Part shown: piece by piece, positions 10,099 through 20,524 of the stretch
How positions within the stretch are numbered: position 1 is the stretch's first letter
Layout of the letters: each line of letters opens with the position of its first letter
Source: Streptococcus suis
GTDB taxonomy: Bacteria; Bacillota; Bacilli; Lactobacillales; Streptococcaceae
Assembly: GCF_016775005.1 (NCBI RefSeq)
Contig: NZ_JAEUXI010000001.1
Coordinates: forward strand, 1 to 64,000
Reading direction: 5' to 3'
Length of the DNA stretch: 64,000 nucleotides
The notes under the pieces: generated by a model
What the model was told of the DNA's origin: nothing
Database searches by the model: none
What the model saw: the letters and a program-made list of their open reading frames with translations, nothing else
Program-made: the position numbers and the translations under genes

Positions 10099-10404
10099 AG
10101 CCTCTCACTTTCTCGTTCTACCATTCTATCAAATTTCCAACAAAAATGCACTTGCCAAGTAGGGACAAGCGCAAAGTTTTAGTAAAATCTAAACAAGTAT
10201 ATCCGAAAATAATTTCTAGCAGGCACCATTACTCACGAAACAAATGTAGTGGAAATTGGAAAGAAGGGATATTGAAAGCCTCCTCATCTTAAATCACCAA
10301 GTCAAATTTAAATTGCTCAAACTGTCTGGGTGAGTGAAACAGTCTGGGAATAGACTGTTGAAGGTTGGAAATAGAAAGAACGAAGTTCTTCACTGCTAAT
10401 CCAG
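10099..10404. other. thyA-folA intergenic region with thyA tail duplicate and repeat
   Basis: No gene seen. 10289-10315 repeats the last 27 bases of thyA (10405-10431) with 25 of 27 identical. Between the copies, 10316-10404 carries a hairpin (ACAGTCT/AGACTGT around GGGAAT) followed by GAAGGTTGGAAATAG and a GAAC/GTTC hairpin, resembling the inside of the MITE-like element at 24612-24771. 10099-10288 shows nothing I recognise. Confidence 0.65.
10289..10315 (-). pseudogene. Second copy of the thyA 3' end
   Basis: On the minus strand this reads as codons QFKFDLVI-stop, against [12 protein letters not shown] at the true thyA end. Only the tail is present. It may be what remained after an allele replacement or an insertion with target duplication. 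Confidence 0.6.
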
Positions 10405-11244
10405 TTAAATCGCCAAGTCAAATTTAAGTTGCGGTTTAACTGGATTGTAGTTCACCAACTCAAAATCTTCTGCCTTAATATCAAAAAAGTTTGTTCCGTC
10501 TGGGACATTGAGTACCAAACGAGGCTCTACGTCAGATGGTGTACGACGGAGCAATTCTTCAGCTTGTTCAAACTGATTGTCATAGATGTGAAGATTGTTG
10601 ATGAAATAGAAAAACTTCCCAACCTTCCAGCCAAAATGTTTAGCAATCATCATCTGAAGGGCTACATACTGCATAGCGTTGATATGATGGGCTACCAACA
10701 TATCATTTGACCGCTGAGTTAAAGTTGCATCCAGATAAATCTCCCTATCCACTCGCCGAACGTCAAACATGGTCTGAAAGGCACATGGCAAAAGACCTGC
10801 AGATTGGTCAAAGGCTTCATAATCCCACAAAGAAATCACATTGCGGCGATTCCATGGATTTTCCTCCAATTGCTTGAGGATTTTTGAAATGATGTCATGC
10901 TTTTTCACGATAGCCCCATAGCGTTCGCCAATGGTTCCAGTTCCCTCAACTTCCCAGTCATTCCAATACTGGACACCGTATTTTTCCTGTAAAACCGACA
11001 AATCATTTGTCTGGTCTTGGTAAATCCAGAGAATTTCTTTGATGGCGGATTTGATTGGAATCGGTCTTAATGTAGTAATAGGGAACTCACCCTTGGCCAA
11101 GTCATACTCTGCAAAGGCGCCTGTAACGTACTTGGAATTAGCGACATTTCCATCCTTGTAACGGGGGCGAGCATTTTCCGAAAAAACGCCCTCTTCCATA
11201 ATCCTACGAATGTTTTCTTTAAAAATACTATCTGCTTTTGTCAT
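10405..11244 (-). CDS. thyA: Thymidylate synthase
   Basis: 279 residues; makes dTMP from dUMP and methylene-tetrahydrofolate. The catalytic cysteine is in GLLPCAFQT, the phosphate-binding Arg/Ser in TQRSNDM, and the folate/dUMP region is [14 protein letters not shown] and [17 protein letters not shown]. The C-terminal KFDLAI closes the active site. No Shine-Dalgarno fits in the 6 bases between the -10 box and the ATG, so the mRNA may be leaderless. Confidence 0.96.
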   Translation of the reverse strand: MTKADSIFKENIRRIMEEGVFSENARPRYKDGNVANSKYVTGAFAEYDLAKGEFPITTLRPIPIKSAIKEILWIYQDQTNDLSVLQEKYGVQYWNDWEVEGTGTIGERYGAIVKKHDIISKILKQLEENPWNRRNVISLWDYEAFDQSAGLLPCAFQTMFDVRRVDREIYLDATLTQRSNDMLVAHHINAMQYVALQMMIAKHFGWKVGKFFYFINNLHIYDNQFEQAEELLRRTPSDVEPRLVLNVPDGTNFFDIKAEDFELVNYNPVKPQLKFDLAI

Positions 11245-11250
11245 GGTTTC

Positions 11251-11259
11251 AGTATAGCA
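11251..11259 (-). promoter_or_regulatory. Extended -10 promoter of thyA, probably leaderless
   Basis: TGC followed by TATACT (11251-11256) ends 6 bases before the thyA ATG (11244). Transcription would start at or next to the start codon. No good -35 is visible, as allowed for extended -10 promoters. Confidence 0.55.
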
Positions 11260-11267
11260 AATTCTAG

Positions 11268-11296
11268 TAAAAAACTCCAGTTTTGAACTGGAGTTG
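11268..11296 (-). terminator. Terminator of the 11.3-11.9 kb membrane-protein pair
   Basis: Stem 11273-11280 / 11288-11295 (AACTCCAG/CTGGAGTT) followed on the minus strand by TTTTTTAC, directly after the stop at 11297 and just before the thyA -10 box. Confidence 0.85.
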
Positions 11297-11599
11297 TCAT
11301 TTATAGAGCAAGGGGTAGAGGTTGAGCTGAAAGAGACCAGAAAGGGCAGTTACTAGGCTGAATATGATAAAATACAAGGCAACTAAGACGATACTCAACA
11401 ATATCTGACGAACATTCTTCGTATAAATAGCCGTTGGTAAGCTAGCCAGACCAAAAAAGGGAATGATGAAAAAAGCTAGTTTGAAATTCACATTTACAAT
11501 ATCAAACCATTGACCTACTGGTAAAAATATCAAGACGATGAGAAAAGCTGCAAGGCTATACAAGACTAAATTTAGCCGTTTTAATAGTGTCGCATTCAT
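11297..11599 (-). CDS. Small integral membrane protein, unknown function
   Basis: 100 residues with about three hydrophobic helices ([54 protein letters not shown]). It lies 12 bases after the gene at 11612 and shares its terminator, so the two form an operon. No family recognised. Confidence 0.65.
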   Translation of the reverse strand: MNATLLKRLNLVLYSLAAFLIVLIFLPVGQWFDIVNVNFKLAFFIIPFFGLASLPTAIYTKNVRQILLSIVLVALYFIIFSLVTALSGLFQLNLYPLLYK

Positions 11600-11611
11600 G
11601 AGAAACTCCTT

Positions 11612-11890
11612 CTAGGGACCGAAGAGAAAATAGCCCAATCCAAAGAACAAAGGGAAAGAAATAATCAATAGAATACTGGTAATGCCCGTCCAAAGTTTTT
11701 TATAGTAAAGCGACAAGATGAGAATCAATGCCCCAAGCAAGGGCAAAATCATCATGGTGGATACGGAGCCCCAACTCGATGGGAAAAACCAGTCACGAAT
11801 CCAGTTATCAAGGAAAAAGGCAGATAACAAAATCAACAGACCTAGTATTGTCAGATAATCCGTTACTTTTGACATATTTACTTTTTTCAT
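11612..11890 (-). CDS. Small integral membrane protein, unknown function
   Basis: 92 residues; three predicted helices (YLTILGLLILLSAFFL, MMILPLLGALILILSLYY, ITSILLIISFPLFFGLGYFL). First gene of a two-gene operon with the 100-residue membrane protein. No motif recognised. Confidence 0.65.
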   Translation of the reverse strand: MKKVNMSKVTDYLTILGLLILLSAFFLDNWIRDWFFPSSWGSVSTMMILPLLGALILILSLYYKKLWTGITSILLIISFPLFFGLGYFLFGP

Positions 11891-11975
11891 GAGCTAACAC
11901 TCCTTTCTCTATCTAGTTTAAAGCATCAAACTTCATTTTTCAATATATTTATATTGTAATACTGTGACAACGGAA

Positions 11976-12001
11976 TTAAAAAAGCAGGGTTCTCCCTGCT
12001 T
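11976..12001 (-). terminator. Terminator of the glucokinase gene
   Basis: Stem 11983-11989 / 11994-12000 (AGCAGGG/CCCTGCT) followed by T6 on the minus strand, 9 bases after the stop. Confidence 0.9.
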
Positions 12002-12008
12002 TTAACAA

Positions 12009-12968
12009 TTATTTCAAGACGAGTGATGCTGCGCCCAATACACCTGCATCATTACCACGTGTTGCCAAGACAATTTGTGTGCTTTCCTTGATTTGTGGGA
12101 AGCTATTTTCAGCAAAGACCTTGCGAACACCATCCAATAAGAAGTCACCTGCTGCTGATACACCGCCCCCAAGAACGATGTAGGCAGGATTGAGGACTGC
12201 TGCAATGTTTGCACAAGCAACACCTAGGTATTCTGAGAAGTGACGGTAGACAATCAAAGCCAAATCATCGCCTTCTTTTGCCAAATCAAAGACATCCTTA
12301 GCCGTTACATCTTGACCATCGTCAATCATTTGTTTCAGTTTTGCATCGCCAGCGTATTGATCAGCATAACGACGGCTGAGGTTGACAATACCTGTCGCAG
12401 AAGCAACTGTTTCTAGACAACCTTTCTTACCACAAGTACAAGCAAATGGCTCATCAAAGTCAACTGTGATATGGCCCAATTCACCACCAGCACCTTTGAC
12501 CCCACGAATCAAGTTTCCAGCAGCGATGACACCACCGCCGACACCTGTACCAAGCGTCATAAAGACAACGTTTGGATTGTTGTTTCCAGCACCAACCCAT
12601 TGCTCACCGAGGGCTGCAACGTTGGCATCATTGTCGATGAAAAATGGCAAACCGAGCGCAGATTCAAACTGATCTTTAACCAATTGCAAGGTTTTCCAAT
12701 TGAGGTTATAAGCACCGATAACAGTACCAGCTTCACTATCAACGACACCTGGAGACCCCATACCAACACCCAAGAAATCATCCTTTGTCAAGCCATGAGT
12801 TTCAAAGCGGTGTAGAATGCTTTCAATAATATCTGGAACAATATGACTTCCATCATCTAAAATATTTGTCTTGATAGACCATTTTTCTTGAATCTCACCA
12901 TCAGTCGTAAGAATCGCCAACTTAACAGATGTACCACCCAAGTCAATACCGATAATTTTTTTAGACAT
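12009..12968 (-). CDS. glcK: Glucokinase, ROK family
   Basis: 319 residues. Phosphorylates glucose to glucose-6-phosphate in the cytoplasm and often supports CcpA-dependent repression. ATP motif GIDLGGTSVK near the N-terminus, ROK signature GVKGAGGELGHITVD with the zinc cluster CTCGKKGCLE, and substrate motif FIDNDANVAALGE. I start at 12968 because GAGGTGA lies just upstream; a longer reading from 13007 adds 13 residues unlike the family. Confidence 0.93.
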   Translation of the reverse strand: MSKKIIGIDLGGTSVKLAILTTDGEIQEKWSIKTNILDDGSHIVPDIIESILHRFETHGLTKDDFLGVGMGSPGVVDSEAGTVIGAYNLNWKTLQLVKDQFESALGLPFFIDNDANVAALGEQWVGAGNNNPNVVFMTLGTGVGGGVIAAGNLIRGVKGAGGELGHITVDFDEPFACTCGKKGCLETVASATGIVNLSRRYADQYAGDAKLKQMIDDGQDVTAKDVFDLAKEGDDLALIVYRHFSEYLGVACANIAAVLNPAYIVLGGGVSAAGDFLLDGVRKVFAENSFPQIKESTQIVLATRGNDAGVLGAASLVLK

Positions 12969-13063
12969 AATCATCACCTCAAATGTATTTTCTTTATTAT
13001 AGCACAATGCAAAGGTTTGCGTAAAGCCTTTTCATAAACTTGTACGGACAAACAAGTTTTGCC

Positions 13064-13399
13064 CTATCTGAATAGATAGAGCAAAAGTAAAAATTGAATA
13101 TGCAAGATAAAGCGGCCGACGGAAAAGAGCATGACAGTGGTAAAATTGCTGCCTTCTTTCGTTCCATTATAGAGAAAGAGGGTGGAGATAAAGGTAAAGC
13201 CCATAGCAAATCCCACCATCTGCAAGTCGTGATAAGACTGACTATAAAAATAAAGTGTGACAGCCAGCAAGAGCATGGATAAAACCGTAAATATCAAGCG
13301 TAAAGTATTCATCTTTTTGGTCTTTAGATAGCTAAACAAAGCCGCTCCCATGGTCACAAAGAGGTAGATGACCATATATGACATGACAAGAACTTTCAT
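13064..13399 (-). CDS. Small membrane protein, unknown function
   Basis: 111 residues with about four hydrophobic segments (VMSYMVIYLFVTMGAALF, LRLIFTVLSMLLLAVTLYF, GFAMGFTFISTLFLY, MLFSVGRFILHIQFLLLLY). Its ATG follows directly on the TAG of the ABC-F gene, so it should be co-translated. It is last in the run dapB-cca-abcF. No family recognised. Confidence 0.65.
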   Translation of the reverse strand: MKVLVMSYMVIYLFVTMGAALFSYLKTKKMNTLRLIFTVLSMLLLAVTLYFYSQSYHDLQMVGFAMGFTFISTLFLYNGTKEGSNFTTVMLFSVGRFILHIQFLLLLYLFR

Positions 13400-15268
13400 C
13401 TAGCCCTCCAGTTCGCTCAGATACTCATAGCGCTCATATTTTTCCAAGAGCAGGTCGTTTTTCTCATCCAATTCCTTCTGCAAATCGGACAATTTTGTAA
13501 AATCACTGCCACAGGTTAGCATTTCTGCCTCGATTTCCGCAATCCGCTCCTCCAAGCCAGCAATATCCTCTTCGATGGTTGCCCATTCCTGCTTCTCAAA
13601 GTAGGACATCCGCTTCTTGTTCTCCCTGACCTTCTCGATTTTCTCCTTTGGTTTTTCCAAGGAAATAGCAGAGCTGGAAGCCAGAAAGGCCTTCTCATCC
13701 AGATAGTCTGTGTAGTTGCCAAAGAAGGTCTCAATACCGCTATCTTCGAAAGCCAAGATTTTATTGGCTACCTTGTCTAGGAAATAACGGTCGTGACTAA
13801 CGGTAATGACTGGACCAGTAAAGCCCTGCAAGAAATGTTCCAAGACTGTCAGAGTCGCTATGTCCAAGTCGTTAGTCGGCTCATCTAGTAAGAGAACATT
13901 GGGCCGTTGCAAAAGAATCTTCAGCAAATAAAGTCGCTTCTTCTCCCCACCTGATAACTTTTCAATCAAGGTACCGTGGGTATTACGTGGGAAGAGGAAT
14001 TGCTCCAAGAGTTCTGCGATAGAAACCATACCAGATGTCGTCTTAGCTTCTTCTGCCACTTCCTGCAAGAAATTGATGACCCGCTTGCTTTCATCCAATC
14101 CCTTGATGGTCTGAGAAAAATAACCGATGCGGATGGTTTCACCAATATCTACTTTACCACTGTCTGCTTGCAAATCGCCTGCAATTAGATTGAGTAAGGT
14201 AGATTTTCCTTTACCATTATCTCCGACAATTCCGATGCGGTCCTTGTTTTGAATGAGTAAGTTAAAGTCTTTTAAAATGGGCTTGTCAGGATAGGAAAAG
14301 CTGACATTTTCAAAGTTAATAACTTTTTTACCGATACGAGAGGTTTCAAAATTGATTTCCAGTTCACTATCGTCTATCTTATTGGCTAAATCGCCTTTGA
14401 GGTCATGGAAACGATTGATACGAGCCTGCTGCTTGGTAGCTCGAGCTTGAGGTTGTCTGCGCATCCAAGCCAGCTCTTGTTTGTAGAGCTGCTCTTTCTT
14501 ATGGCGAAGGGTGGCATCTCGCTCGTCCTGCTCTGCCTTTAAGCGAACATAGTCCTGATAATTTCCCTGATATTCGGTTAAGCTGGCGCGGTCCAATTCA
14601 AAAATCCGTGTCGCCACATTGTCCAAGAAATAGCGATCGTGGGTAATAAAGAGAACTGACTTTTTAGTGTTTTTCAAGAAAGTCGTCAACCACTCAATGG
14701 TATCAATATCCAAATGGTTAGTCGGTTCATCCAGCAAGAGCAAGTCAGCATTGCCAAGGAGAACTTGGGCCAATTGCACTCGTCTACGTAGACCACCTGA
14801 TAACTCAGCAACAGTTTTGTTGAGGTCTGTTAGACCGAGTTTCGACAAGACAGTCTTGACCTGACTTTCAATCTCCCAAGCATTGAGAGAATCCATCTCT
14901 GCCATGACTTTCTCCAGCCTTGCTTGACTGGCTTCATCGTAATGAGATAAGAGCAATTCGTATTCACGAATCAGCTGGGTTTCACGGAGGTCAGAAGAAA
15001 GAACGGTGTCTAAAACCGTCTTACTTTCATCAAAATCAGGTTCCTGGGTCAGATAGGCGATTTTATAGGTATTTTTAGTGCGAAAAGGCGACACGTCTCC
15101 GTCAAAACCGATGCGACCTGACAGAACATCCAACAAAGTCGTCTTTCCTGTACCATTGACCCCAATAATCCCGATTCGGTCGCCTTGATGGATGATGAAA
15201 GACAGATCAGCAAAGACCGTTTTATCTCCGACAGATTTAGTCAGGTGTTCAACGATAAAATCACTCAT
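13400..15268 (-). CDS. ABC-F family ATPase (Uup/YfmR type)
   Basis: 622 residues, two ABC ATPase domains and no membrane segments: a ribosome-acting ABC-F factor, not a transporter. Walker [10 protein letters not shown] (about 36) and GDNGKGKST (about 350); signatures [11 protein letters not shown] and [11 protein letters not shown]; Walker [13 protein letters not shown] and [12 protein letters not shown]. The P-site tRNA-interaction linker lies around 235-310 (basic, [14 protein letters not shown]). The C-terminal coiled coil (about 550-622) is typical of the Uup/YfmR branch. Overlaps cca by 8 bases. Confidence 0.88.
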   Translation of the reverse strand: MSDFIVEHLTKSVGDKTVFADLSFIIHQGDRIGIIGVNGTGKTTLLDVLSGRIGFDGDVSPFRTKNTYKIAYLTQEPDFDESKTVLDTVLSSDLRETQLIREYELLLSHYDEASQARLEKVMAEMDSLNAWEIESQVKTVLSKLGLTDLNKTVAELSGGLRRRVQLAQVLLGNADLLLLDEPTNHLDIDTIEWLTTFLKNTKKSVLFITHDRYFLDNVATRIFELDRASLTEYQGNYQDYVRLKAEQDERDATLRHKKEQLYKQELAWMRRQPQARATKQQARINRFHDLKGDLANKIDDSELEINFETSRIGKKVINFENVSFSYPDKPILKDFNLLIQNKDRIGIVGDNGKGKSTLLNLIAGDLQADSGKVDIGETIRIGYFSQTIKGLDESKRVINFLQEVAEEAKTTSGMVSIAELLEQFLFPRNTHGTLIEKLSGGEKKRLYLLKILLQRPNVLLLDEPTNDLDIATLTVLEHFLQGFTGPVITVSHDRYFLDKVANKILAFEDSGIETFFGNYTDYLDEKAFLASSSAISLEKPKEKIEKVRENKKRMSYFEKQEWATIEEDIAGLEERIAEIEAEMLTCGSDFTKLSDLQKELDEKNDLLLEKYERYEYLSELEG

Positions 15269-16472
15269 TCTCTAAAATTCCTTTCACAAATGTCATAATC
15301 GATTGCTCTTCGTTTTCCAGCTGTCCTTCCACAATCTGGAATTCCACCTCTTTGAGTAGTTCTCCTAATACTGGACCTGGTTTGAGATCAAATGCCTTCA
15401 TCAGATGACCACCATTGACAACAATTTCATGCTTGTCGTGGATGATCAAGGCTTGGTCAATCTTGTCAATTGCTGCAAAATCTGTAACAAGACCTTGTGC
15501 CTGACGGAGTTCCTCTACCAAATACAAGAATTCTTTGCCATACTTGAAACAGATTTGCTTGGTAACAGGTCCTGCTTGGCGTAGCTGATAAATCTCTACC
15601 AACTTGACCACGCTGCGTTGGAAATCATTGCTGGTTTTCCATTTTTTCAGGAAGGACTTGATGTTATCAATACCTAGGCAGACAAAGAGCATGGCCCAAG
15701 CTTGTTCAGAAGTCGAAAAGCGAAATTCTTCTGTCAGGCTTGTTAGCATGGTCTCTAATTCATCACTTTTTCCAGCTAAATCAGGCAAGAAATCATAAGC
15801 CTTGGAATCAATCATAGCGCGCAAGCCTTTTCGCCAAAAATCCGCCATCAAGAGTTTATCAAACTCGATAAAACTGCGTTCTACAGAGATTTTTTCCAAG
15901 AGCGGTGCGGTTTCAACCATAGCTGTAAAGGTCGTCGGCTCAATCTCAAAGTCCAAGGTCGCCGCAAAGCGAAATCCACGCATAATTCGGAGGGCATCTT
16001 CATTGAATCGTTCCGACGGAATGCCAACAGCACGCAGAGTGCAGTTTTCTAAATCAGTCATCCCATCAAAGAGGTCAACGATTTGAGCCTCTTCATCAAG
16101 GGCAAAGGCATTGACAGTGAAGTCGCGACGTTTGAGATCTTCTTCTAAGGAACGCACAAAAGAAACCTGGCTCGGTCTGCGGAAGTCGACATACTCCTCC
16201 TCTGTCCGAAAGGTGGTAATTTCATACTCCTTTTTCCCCTCTAATACTAGCACCGTACCGTGTTCAATTCCGACATCAATAGTCCGTGAAAAGATTTGTT
16301 TCGTTTCCTGAGGGTAGCTGGATGTCGCAATATCGACATCATGAATAGGCCTACCGAGAATGGCATCACGAACGGAACCGCCAACGAAATAAGCCTCGTA
16401 ACCAGCTGCTTTAATTTTCTCTAAAATCGGCAAAGCCTCCTGAAACTCAGAAGGCAGATTGTTTAATTTCAT
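15261..16472 (-). CDS. cca: CCA-adding tRNA nucleotidyltransferase
   Basis: 403 residues, class II. Nucleotidyltransferase signature [24 protein letters not shown] with catalytic DVD, then the neck motif [11 protein letters not shown] and [10 protein letters not shown]. It adds or repairs the 3' CCA of tRNAs. It overlaps dapB by 4 bases and the ABC-F gene by 8, a tightly coupled set. Confidence 0.95.
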   Translation of the reverse strand: MKLNNLPSEFQEALPILEKIKAAGYEAYFVGGSVRDAILGRPIHDVDIATSSYPQETKQIFSRTIDVGIEHGTVLVLEGKKEYEITTFRTEEEYVDFRRPSQVSFVRSLEEDLKRRDFTVNAFALDEEAQIVDLFDGMTDLENCTLRAVGIPSERFNEDALRIMRGFRFAATLDFEIEPTTFTAMVETAPLLEKISVERSFIEFDKLLMADFWRKGLRAMIDSKAYDFLPDLAGKSDELETMLTSLTEEFRFSTSEQAWAMLFVCLGIDNIKSFLKKWKTSNDFQRSVVKLVEIYQLRQAGPVTKQICFKYGKEFLYLVEELRQAQGLVTDFAAIDKIDQALIIHDKHEIVVNGGHLMKAFDLKPGPVLGELLKEVEFQIVEGQLENEEQSIMTFVKGILENE

Positions 16473-17236
16473 AATAAGTGTTCCAAACCATAAACGAGTT
16501 GTGAGCGTTTGACTACCTCTTTAATGCCGAGGTTGACACCGCCCATAAAGGAAATGCGATCGTAAGAATCATGACGAATAGTCAATCCTTCTCCCTGTGC
16601 CCCAAAAATCACTTCCTGATGGGCAACAAGGCCTGGCAAGCGTACTGAGTGGATACGGAAGCCATCAAATTCTGCACCGCGAGCACCAGCAATCAGTTCT
16701 TCTTCATCCGCTGCACCTTGAGTCTGTGACTGACGGACTTGGGAAATGAGTTCGGCTGTTTTGACAGCTGTTCCGCTCGGTGCGTCCTTCTTCTTGTCAT
16801 GGTGTAGTTCGATGATTTCAAGATTTGGGAAATACTTGGCTGCCTGTGCTGCAAATTGCATGAGCAAGATAGCGCCAATAGCAAAGTTAGGAGCAATCAA
16901 GCCCCCCAACCCCTTCTCAGCAGACAAGACGGTTAATTCTTCAATTTCTTCAGGGGTAAATCCTGTCGTTCCAACCACAGGTGCGAAGCCATTTTCCAAG
17001 GCAAAGCGAGTGTTTTCATAGGCAAATTTTGGCGTTGTAAAATCCACCCAGACATCAGCTTCTAGGCTGGCAACTTCTTCTTTGGTCTTGAAAACAGAAA
17101 CTCCGTCCACTTCTGTTTCTGTCGCAAATGGATCCACCAAGGCAGCTAGACTAAGTTCTGCGTCACCTTTGACCATCTCAACAGCCGTTGAGCCCATTTT
17201 TCCTTTAAATCCTGCGATAATTACCTTAATTGTCAT
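16469..17236 (-). CDS. dapB: 4-hydroxy-tetrahydrodipicolinate reductase
   Basis: 255 residues, lysine/diaminopimelate pathway. N-terminal NAD(P)H motif [10 protein letters not shown]; substrate signature [15 protein letters not shown] with the catalytic His and Lys; C-terminal [15 protein letters not shown]. Eight bases after the DegV gene and overlapping cca; a housekeeping operon with mixed functions. Confidence 0.96.
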   Translation of the reverse strand: MTIKVIIAGFKGKMGSTAVEMVKGDAELSLAALVDPFATETEVDGVSVFKTKEEVASLEADVWVDFTTPKFAYENTRFALENGFAPVVGTTGFTPEEIEELTVLSAEKGLGGLIAPNFAIGAILLMQFAAQAAKYFPNLEIIELHHDKKKDAPSGTAVKTAELISQVRQSQTQGAADEEELIAGARGAEFDGFRIHSVRLPGLVAHQEVIFGAQGEGLTIRHDSYDRISFMGGVNLGIKEVVKRSQLVYGLEHLL

Positions 17237-17244
17237 GCAAACTC

Positions 17245-18096
17245 CTATTCAATAATGGGAGAAATACCAAAGGCCACAGCCCCTTCTCCCAAGTGCGTAC
17301 CAATGACCGATCCAAATGTCGCAATCGGTAATGCACTATTCACACCGGCTTCTTCCAATTGAACTTTAAAGTTTTCAGCTTTTTCAGGCGCATTGGCATG
17401 AATGATAGCAATCTGGTATTGCCCTTCTGCTGTTTCTTCTTGGAGAATATCAATCAAGCGCTTGATCGCTTTTTTCTCCGTCCGAACTTTTTCATAAACT
17501 TCAATTTTTCCTTCGGAAGTAAAATGAAGAATGGGTTTGATGCTCAACAAATTTCCCAATAAGGCAGCACCATTTGATAGGCGGCCACCTTTTACGAGGT
17601 GATTGAGGTCATCGACCATGATGAAGGCCTTGGTTGCTTGGATTTGCTGATCTAGTTTTGATAAAATAGTCTCAAAATCCAAGCCCATTTCTGCCCATTT
17701 AAGTACATTTTCCACCATCATTCCCAAAGGAGCTGAAGTGATTTTGGTATCTGGAAAGGCAACTGTTAAACCGTCAAATTCATCTTTCAAATACTGGATA
17801 TTCTGATAAAAGCCTGAAATACCTGATGACAAAAAGAGACCAATGGCATGGCTGTACCCTTGCTCTTTCAAACTTGCCAAAATCTCTTCCAATTCCAACA
17901 AACTTGGCTGGCTAGTCATTGGCAAATCTTTGGATTGGGCCATTTTCTCGTAAAATTCTTCAACCGTTAGATTCAAACCTTCAACATAGGATTCACCATC
18001 AATGGTGACGGGAATCGTAAGAACAAAAAGATTGTTCTTTTGACTTTCTGAAAAGGTCAAACTTGCTGAAGAATCCGTGATAATTGCTAATTTCAT
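17245..18096 (-). CDS. DegV family fatty-acid-binding protein
   Basis: 283 residues. N-terminal [12 protein letters not shown], then MTSQPS (carboxylate-binding region), [12 protein letters not shown], and the second-domain motif [14 protein letters not shown]. DegV/FakB proteins bind fatty acids for the FakA kinase; whether this paralogue does is not visible. It lies 3 bases after the DUF1149 gene. Confidence 0.9.
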   Translation of the reverse strand: MKLAIITDSSASLTFSESQKNNLFVLTIPVTIDGESYVEGLNLTVEEFYEKMAQSKDLPMTSQPSLLELEEILASLKEQGYSHAIGLFLSSGISGFYQNIQYLKDEFDGLTVAFPDTKITSAPLGMMVENVLKWAEMGLDFETILSKLDQQIQATKAFIMVDDLNHLVKGGRLSNGAALLGNLLSIKPILHFTSEGKIEVYEKVRTEKKAIKRLIDILQEETAEGQYQIAIIHANAPEKAENFKVQLEEAGVNSALPIATFGSVIGTHLGEGAVAFGISPIIE

Positions 18097-18099
18097 TGA

Positions 18100-18474
18100 T
18101 TAAAACTCCAAGTTCACACCAGGTGCATCGAATGCGATTTCTGTCACATCGTATGTCATTCGTTTTAAGATATCCAAAAGTGGTTCTACCAAGGTATGTT
18201 TCTCTTCTGCTGTAAATTCTGATGGTTCTTGCACCAGGCGATCAACCAATTGCACACGTTGGCTAAATGCACCTGAAATCACATGGTGCTCCAAGACAAT
18301 CATGAAACGTAGGATATTGACTAGGGTTGTGGTATTTTTCTCTTGACTTCTTTCTAGCAGTTGAAAGTCAACCTTGATTTTGGTGGTTGGGACACCGTTC
18401 TCCTTTTCCCACTCTTTATTACGGGCGTCAAAATGGTACTGATTGACAAACTCTTTATCGCGGATAATCTCCAT
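18100..18474 (-). CDS. DUF1149 family protein
   Basis: 124 residues, soluble, no signal or membrane segment. N-terminal EIIRDKEFVNQYHFDARN and central LRFMIVLEHHVISGAF match the streptococcal DUF1149 family by memory. DUF1149 is said to have a SecB-like fold; no function is visible here. First of the degV-dapB-cca-abcF run. Confidence 0.75.
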   Translation of the reverse strand: MEIIRDKEFVNQYHFDARNKEWEKENGVPTTKIKVDFQLLERSQEKNTTTLVNILRFMIVLEHHVISGAFSQRVQLVDRLVQEPSEFTAEEKHTLVEPLLDILKRMTYDVTEIAFDAPGVNLEF

Positions 18475-18533
18475 TACTAAACTCCTTACATGAAAATATT
18501 CATCCCCATTATACCATAAATATAGAAGAAAAG

Positions 18534-18563
18534 AGAAAAAACCTTGTCAATTGACAAGGTTTT
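18534..18563 (-). terminator. Terminator of the fru operon
   Basis: Perfect palindrome with ACCTTGTCAA / TTGACAAGGT arms (18541-18560) followed by TTTTTTC on the minus strand, immediately after fruA. Confidence 0.9.
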
Positions 18564-18568
18564 CAGAC

Positions 18569-20524
18569 TTATTTAGCTTGACGAAGTGCTCCGTAAAGGA
18601 CACCTGATACAACCGCACCGATCAAAACATAGGCGATGTAAAGCAATGGATTAGATGTCAAAGCGATAACGAAGATACCACCGTGAGGAGCCATCAATTG
18701 GATGCCTGACAAACCAACCAAGGCACCTGAAAGGGCAGAACCAGCGATAAAGCTTGGGATTGCACGAGCTGGGTCGGCAGCACCAAACGGAATCGCACCT
18801 TCAGTGATGAATGAAAGACCCATAACGATGTTTGTCAAACCTGAGTTACGCTCTTCTTGTGTGAATTTGTCTTTGAAAAGAAGGGTTGCAACGAATACTG
18901 CCAAAGGTGGAACCATACCGCCTGCCATAACTGCTGCCATGGCAACAGAACCACCATCTGCAACAGTTGCAGCAAGCGTACCTGTACCGAAGACATAAGC
19001 TGCTTTGTTGACTGGGCCACCCATATCGACTGCCATCATACCACCGAGGACAAGTCCGAGGAGAATAGCAGAGCTACCTTCAAGACCTGCAAGGAAGTTG
19101 TTCATCCCTGTGTTGATAGCTGCCATTGGAATGTTAACGAAGAACATCAAGAAACCAGTGATTGCTGTTCCCAACAGTGGCAAGAGCAAGATAGCATTCA
19201 AACCTTGGAGAGATTTTGGCATATTACGCAAAGCATTGCGAAGAACGAGTACTACACCACCAGCAAGGAAACCACCAACGAGGGCACCCAAGAAACCAGA
19301 TGATACACCAGCAAGGGCAAGGGTTTCTTCACCACCAGCTGCGTAAGGGATTTTACCGAATGCAAGACCGCTGCTAGCAATTGAACCAGCTACGAAACCT
19401 GCAACCAAACCTGGTTTTTCAGCGATTGAGTAAGCAATGTAACCTGCAAGAAGCGGCAACATGAAACCAAAGGCTGCTCCACCAATCTTCATGAACATTG
19501 CTGCGATTTCATGGTATGAACCAAGACTACCAAGGCTGTCTTGTGGCACACCTAGAGCTCCATCGAATAGGAAGGCAAGGGCAATCAAGATACCGCCACC
19601 GATAACGAATGGCAACATTTGAGAAACACCACTCATCAAGTGTTTATAGAACGCTTTACCGAGGCTTAGTTTTTCAGAAGATTCCACTGTAGCTGCTCCT
19701 TCTGTCGCTGTATAAGCTGATGCTTTTCCGTTCAAGATGATGTTAATCAACTCTTCTGCTTGTTTGATACCAGCAGCAACTGGACGAGATACCAATGGCT
19801 TACCATTGAAACGAGGCATATCAACAGCCTTATCTGCTGCGATGATAACACCTGCCGCATTCTTGATGTCTTCAGCGGTTAGTTTGTTTCCAACACCTGA
19901 AGCACCATTGGTTTCAACCTTGATATCAACCCCCATTTCAGCAGCTTGCTTCTTAAGAGCTTCTTCTGCCATGTAAGTGTGGGCAATACCTGTTGTACAA
20001 GCTGTTACAGCAACGATAAATGGACGATCACCACTTGGTGCTGCAACTACAGTTTCAGTTGCCTTGTCTGCCGCTTCCGCAGCGTCAAAGACTGCAAGCA
20101 CTTCTTCTGGACTAGATACACCACGAAGTTTATCAGCAAATCCAGGCTTCATCAAGTATTTGGACAATTCAGCAAGGGCAGCCAAGTGAGTATCGTTAGC
20201 ACCTTCTGGAGCTGCAATCATGAAGAACAAGTCGGTTGGTTGACCATCAAGACTTGCGTAGTCAACTCCCTTGTTTGATTTTGCAAAGAGAACAGTCGCT
20301 TCTTTTACAGCCGTATTCTTAGCGTGTGGCATTGCGATACCGTCACCAAGACCTGTTGATGTTTGGGCCTCTCGGTTTAGGATACCTGTCTTGAAAACAT
20401 CAAAATCAGTTACATAACCTTTATCAACCAAGCTAGTAATCATTTCATCGATAACAGCTTCCTTGCTTGTCGCTTGCAAATCAAGCAACATGACATCTTT
20501 TCTCAAAACGTCTTGAATTTTCAT
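18569..20524 (-). CDS. fruA: PTS fructose-specific EIIABC component
   Basis: 651 residues. EIIA-Fru at 1-145 with the phosphorylated His in AMPHAKN (about 67); EIIB-Fru at about 165-265 with the active Cys in VTACTTGIAHTYM; EIIC from about 300 with around nine membrane helices. Imports fructose as fructose-1-phosphate. Overlaps fruK by 4 bases. Confidence 0.95.
   Translation of the reverse strand: MKIQDVLRKDVMLLDLQATSKEAVIDEMITSLVDKGYVTDFDVFKTGILNREAQTSTGLGDGIAMPHAKNTAVKEATVLFAKSNKGVDYASLDGQPTDLFFMIAAPEGANDTHLAALAELSKYLMKPGFADKLRGVSSPEEVLAVFDAAEAADKATETVVAAPSGDRPFIVAVTACTTGIAHTYMAEEALKKQAAEMGVDIKVETNGASGVGNKLTAEDIKNAAGVIIAADKAVDMPRFNGKPLVSRPVAAGIKQAEELINIILNGKASAYTATEGAATVESSEKLSLGKAFYKHLMSGVSQMLPFVIGGGILIALAFLFDGALGVPQDSLGSLGSYHEIAAMFMKIGGAAFGFMLPLLAGYIAYSIAEKPGLVAGFVAGSIASSGLAFGKIPYAAGGEETLALAGVSSGFLGALVGGFLAGGVVLVLRNALRNMPKSLQGLNAILLLPLLGTAITGFLMFFVNIPMAAINTGMNNFLAGLEGSSAILLGLVLGGMMAVDMGGPVNKAAYVFGTGTLAATVADGGSVAMAAVMAGGMVPPLAVFVATLLFKDKFTQEERNSGLTNIVMGLSFITEGAIPFGAADPARAIPSFIAGSALSGALVGLSGIQLMAPHGGIFVIALTSNPLLYIAYVLIGAVVSGVLYGALRQAK

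Noticed and set aside
12969..13007. Longer glucokinase start
   Set aside because: Adds 13 residues not typical of ROK kinases and ignores GAGGTGA before 12968.
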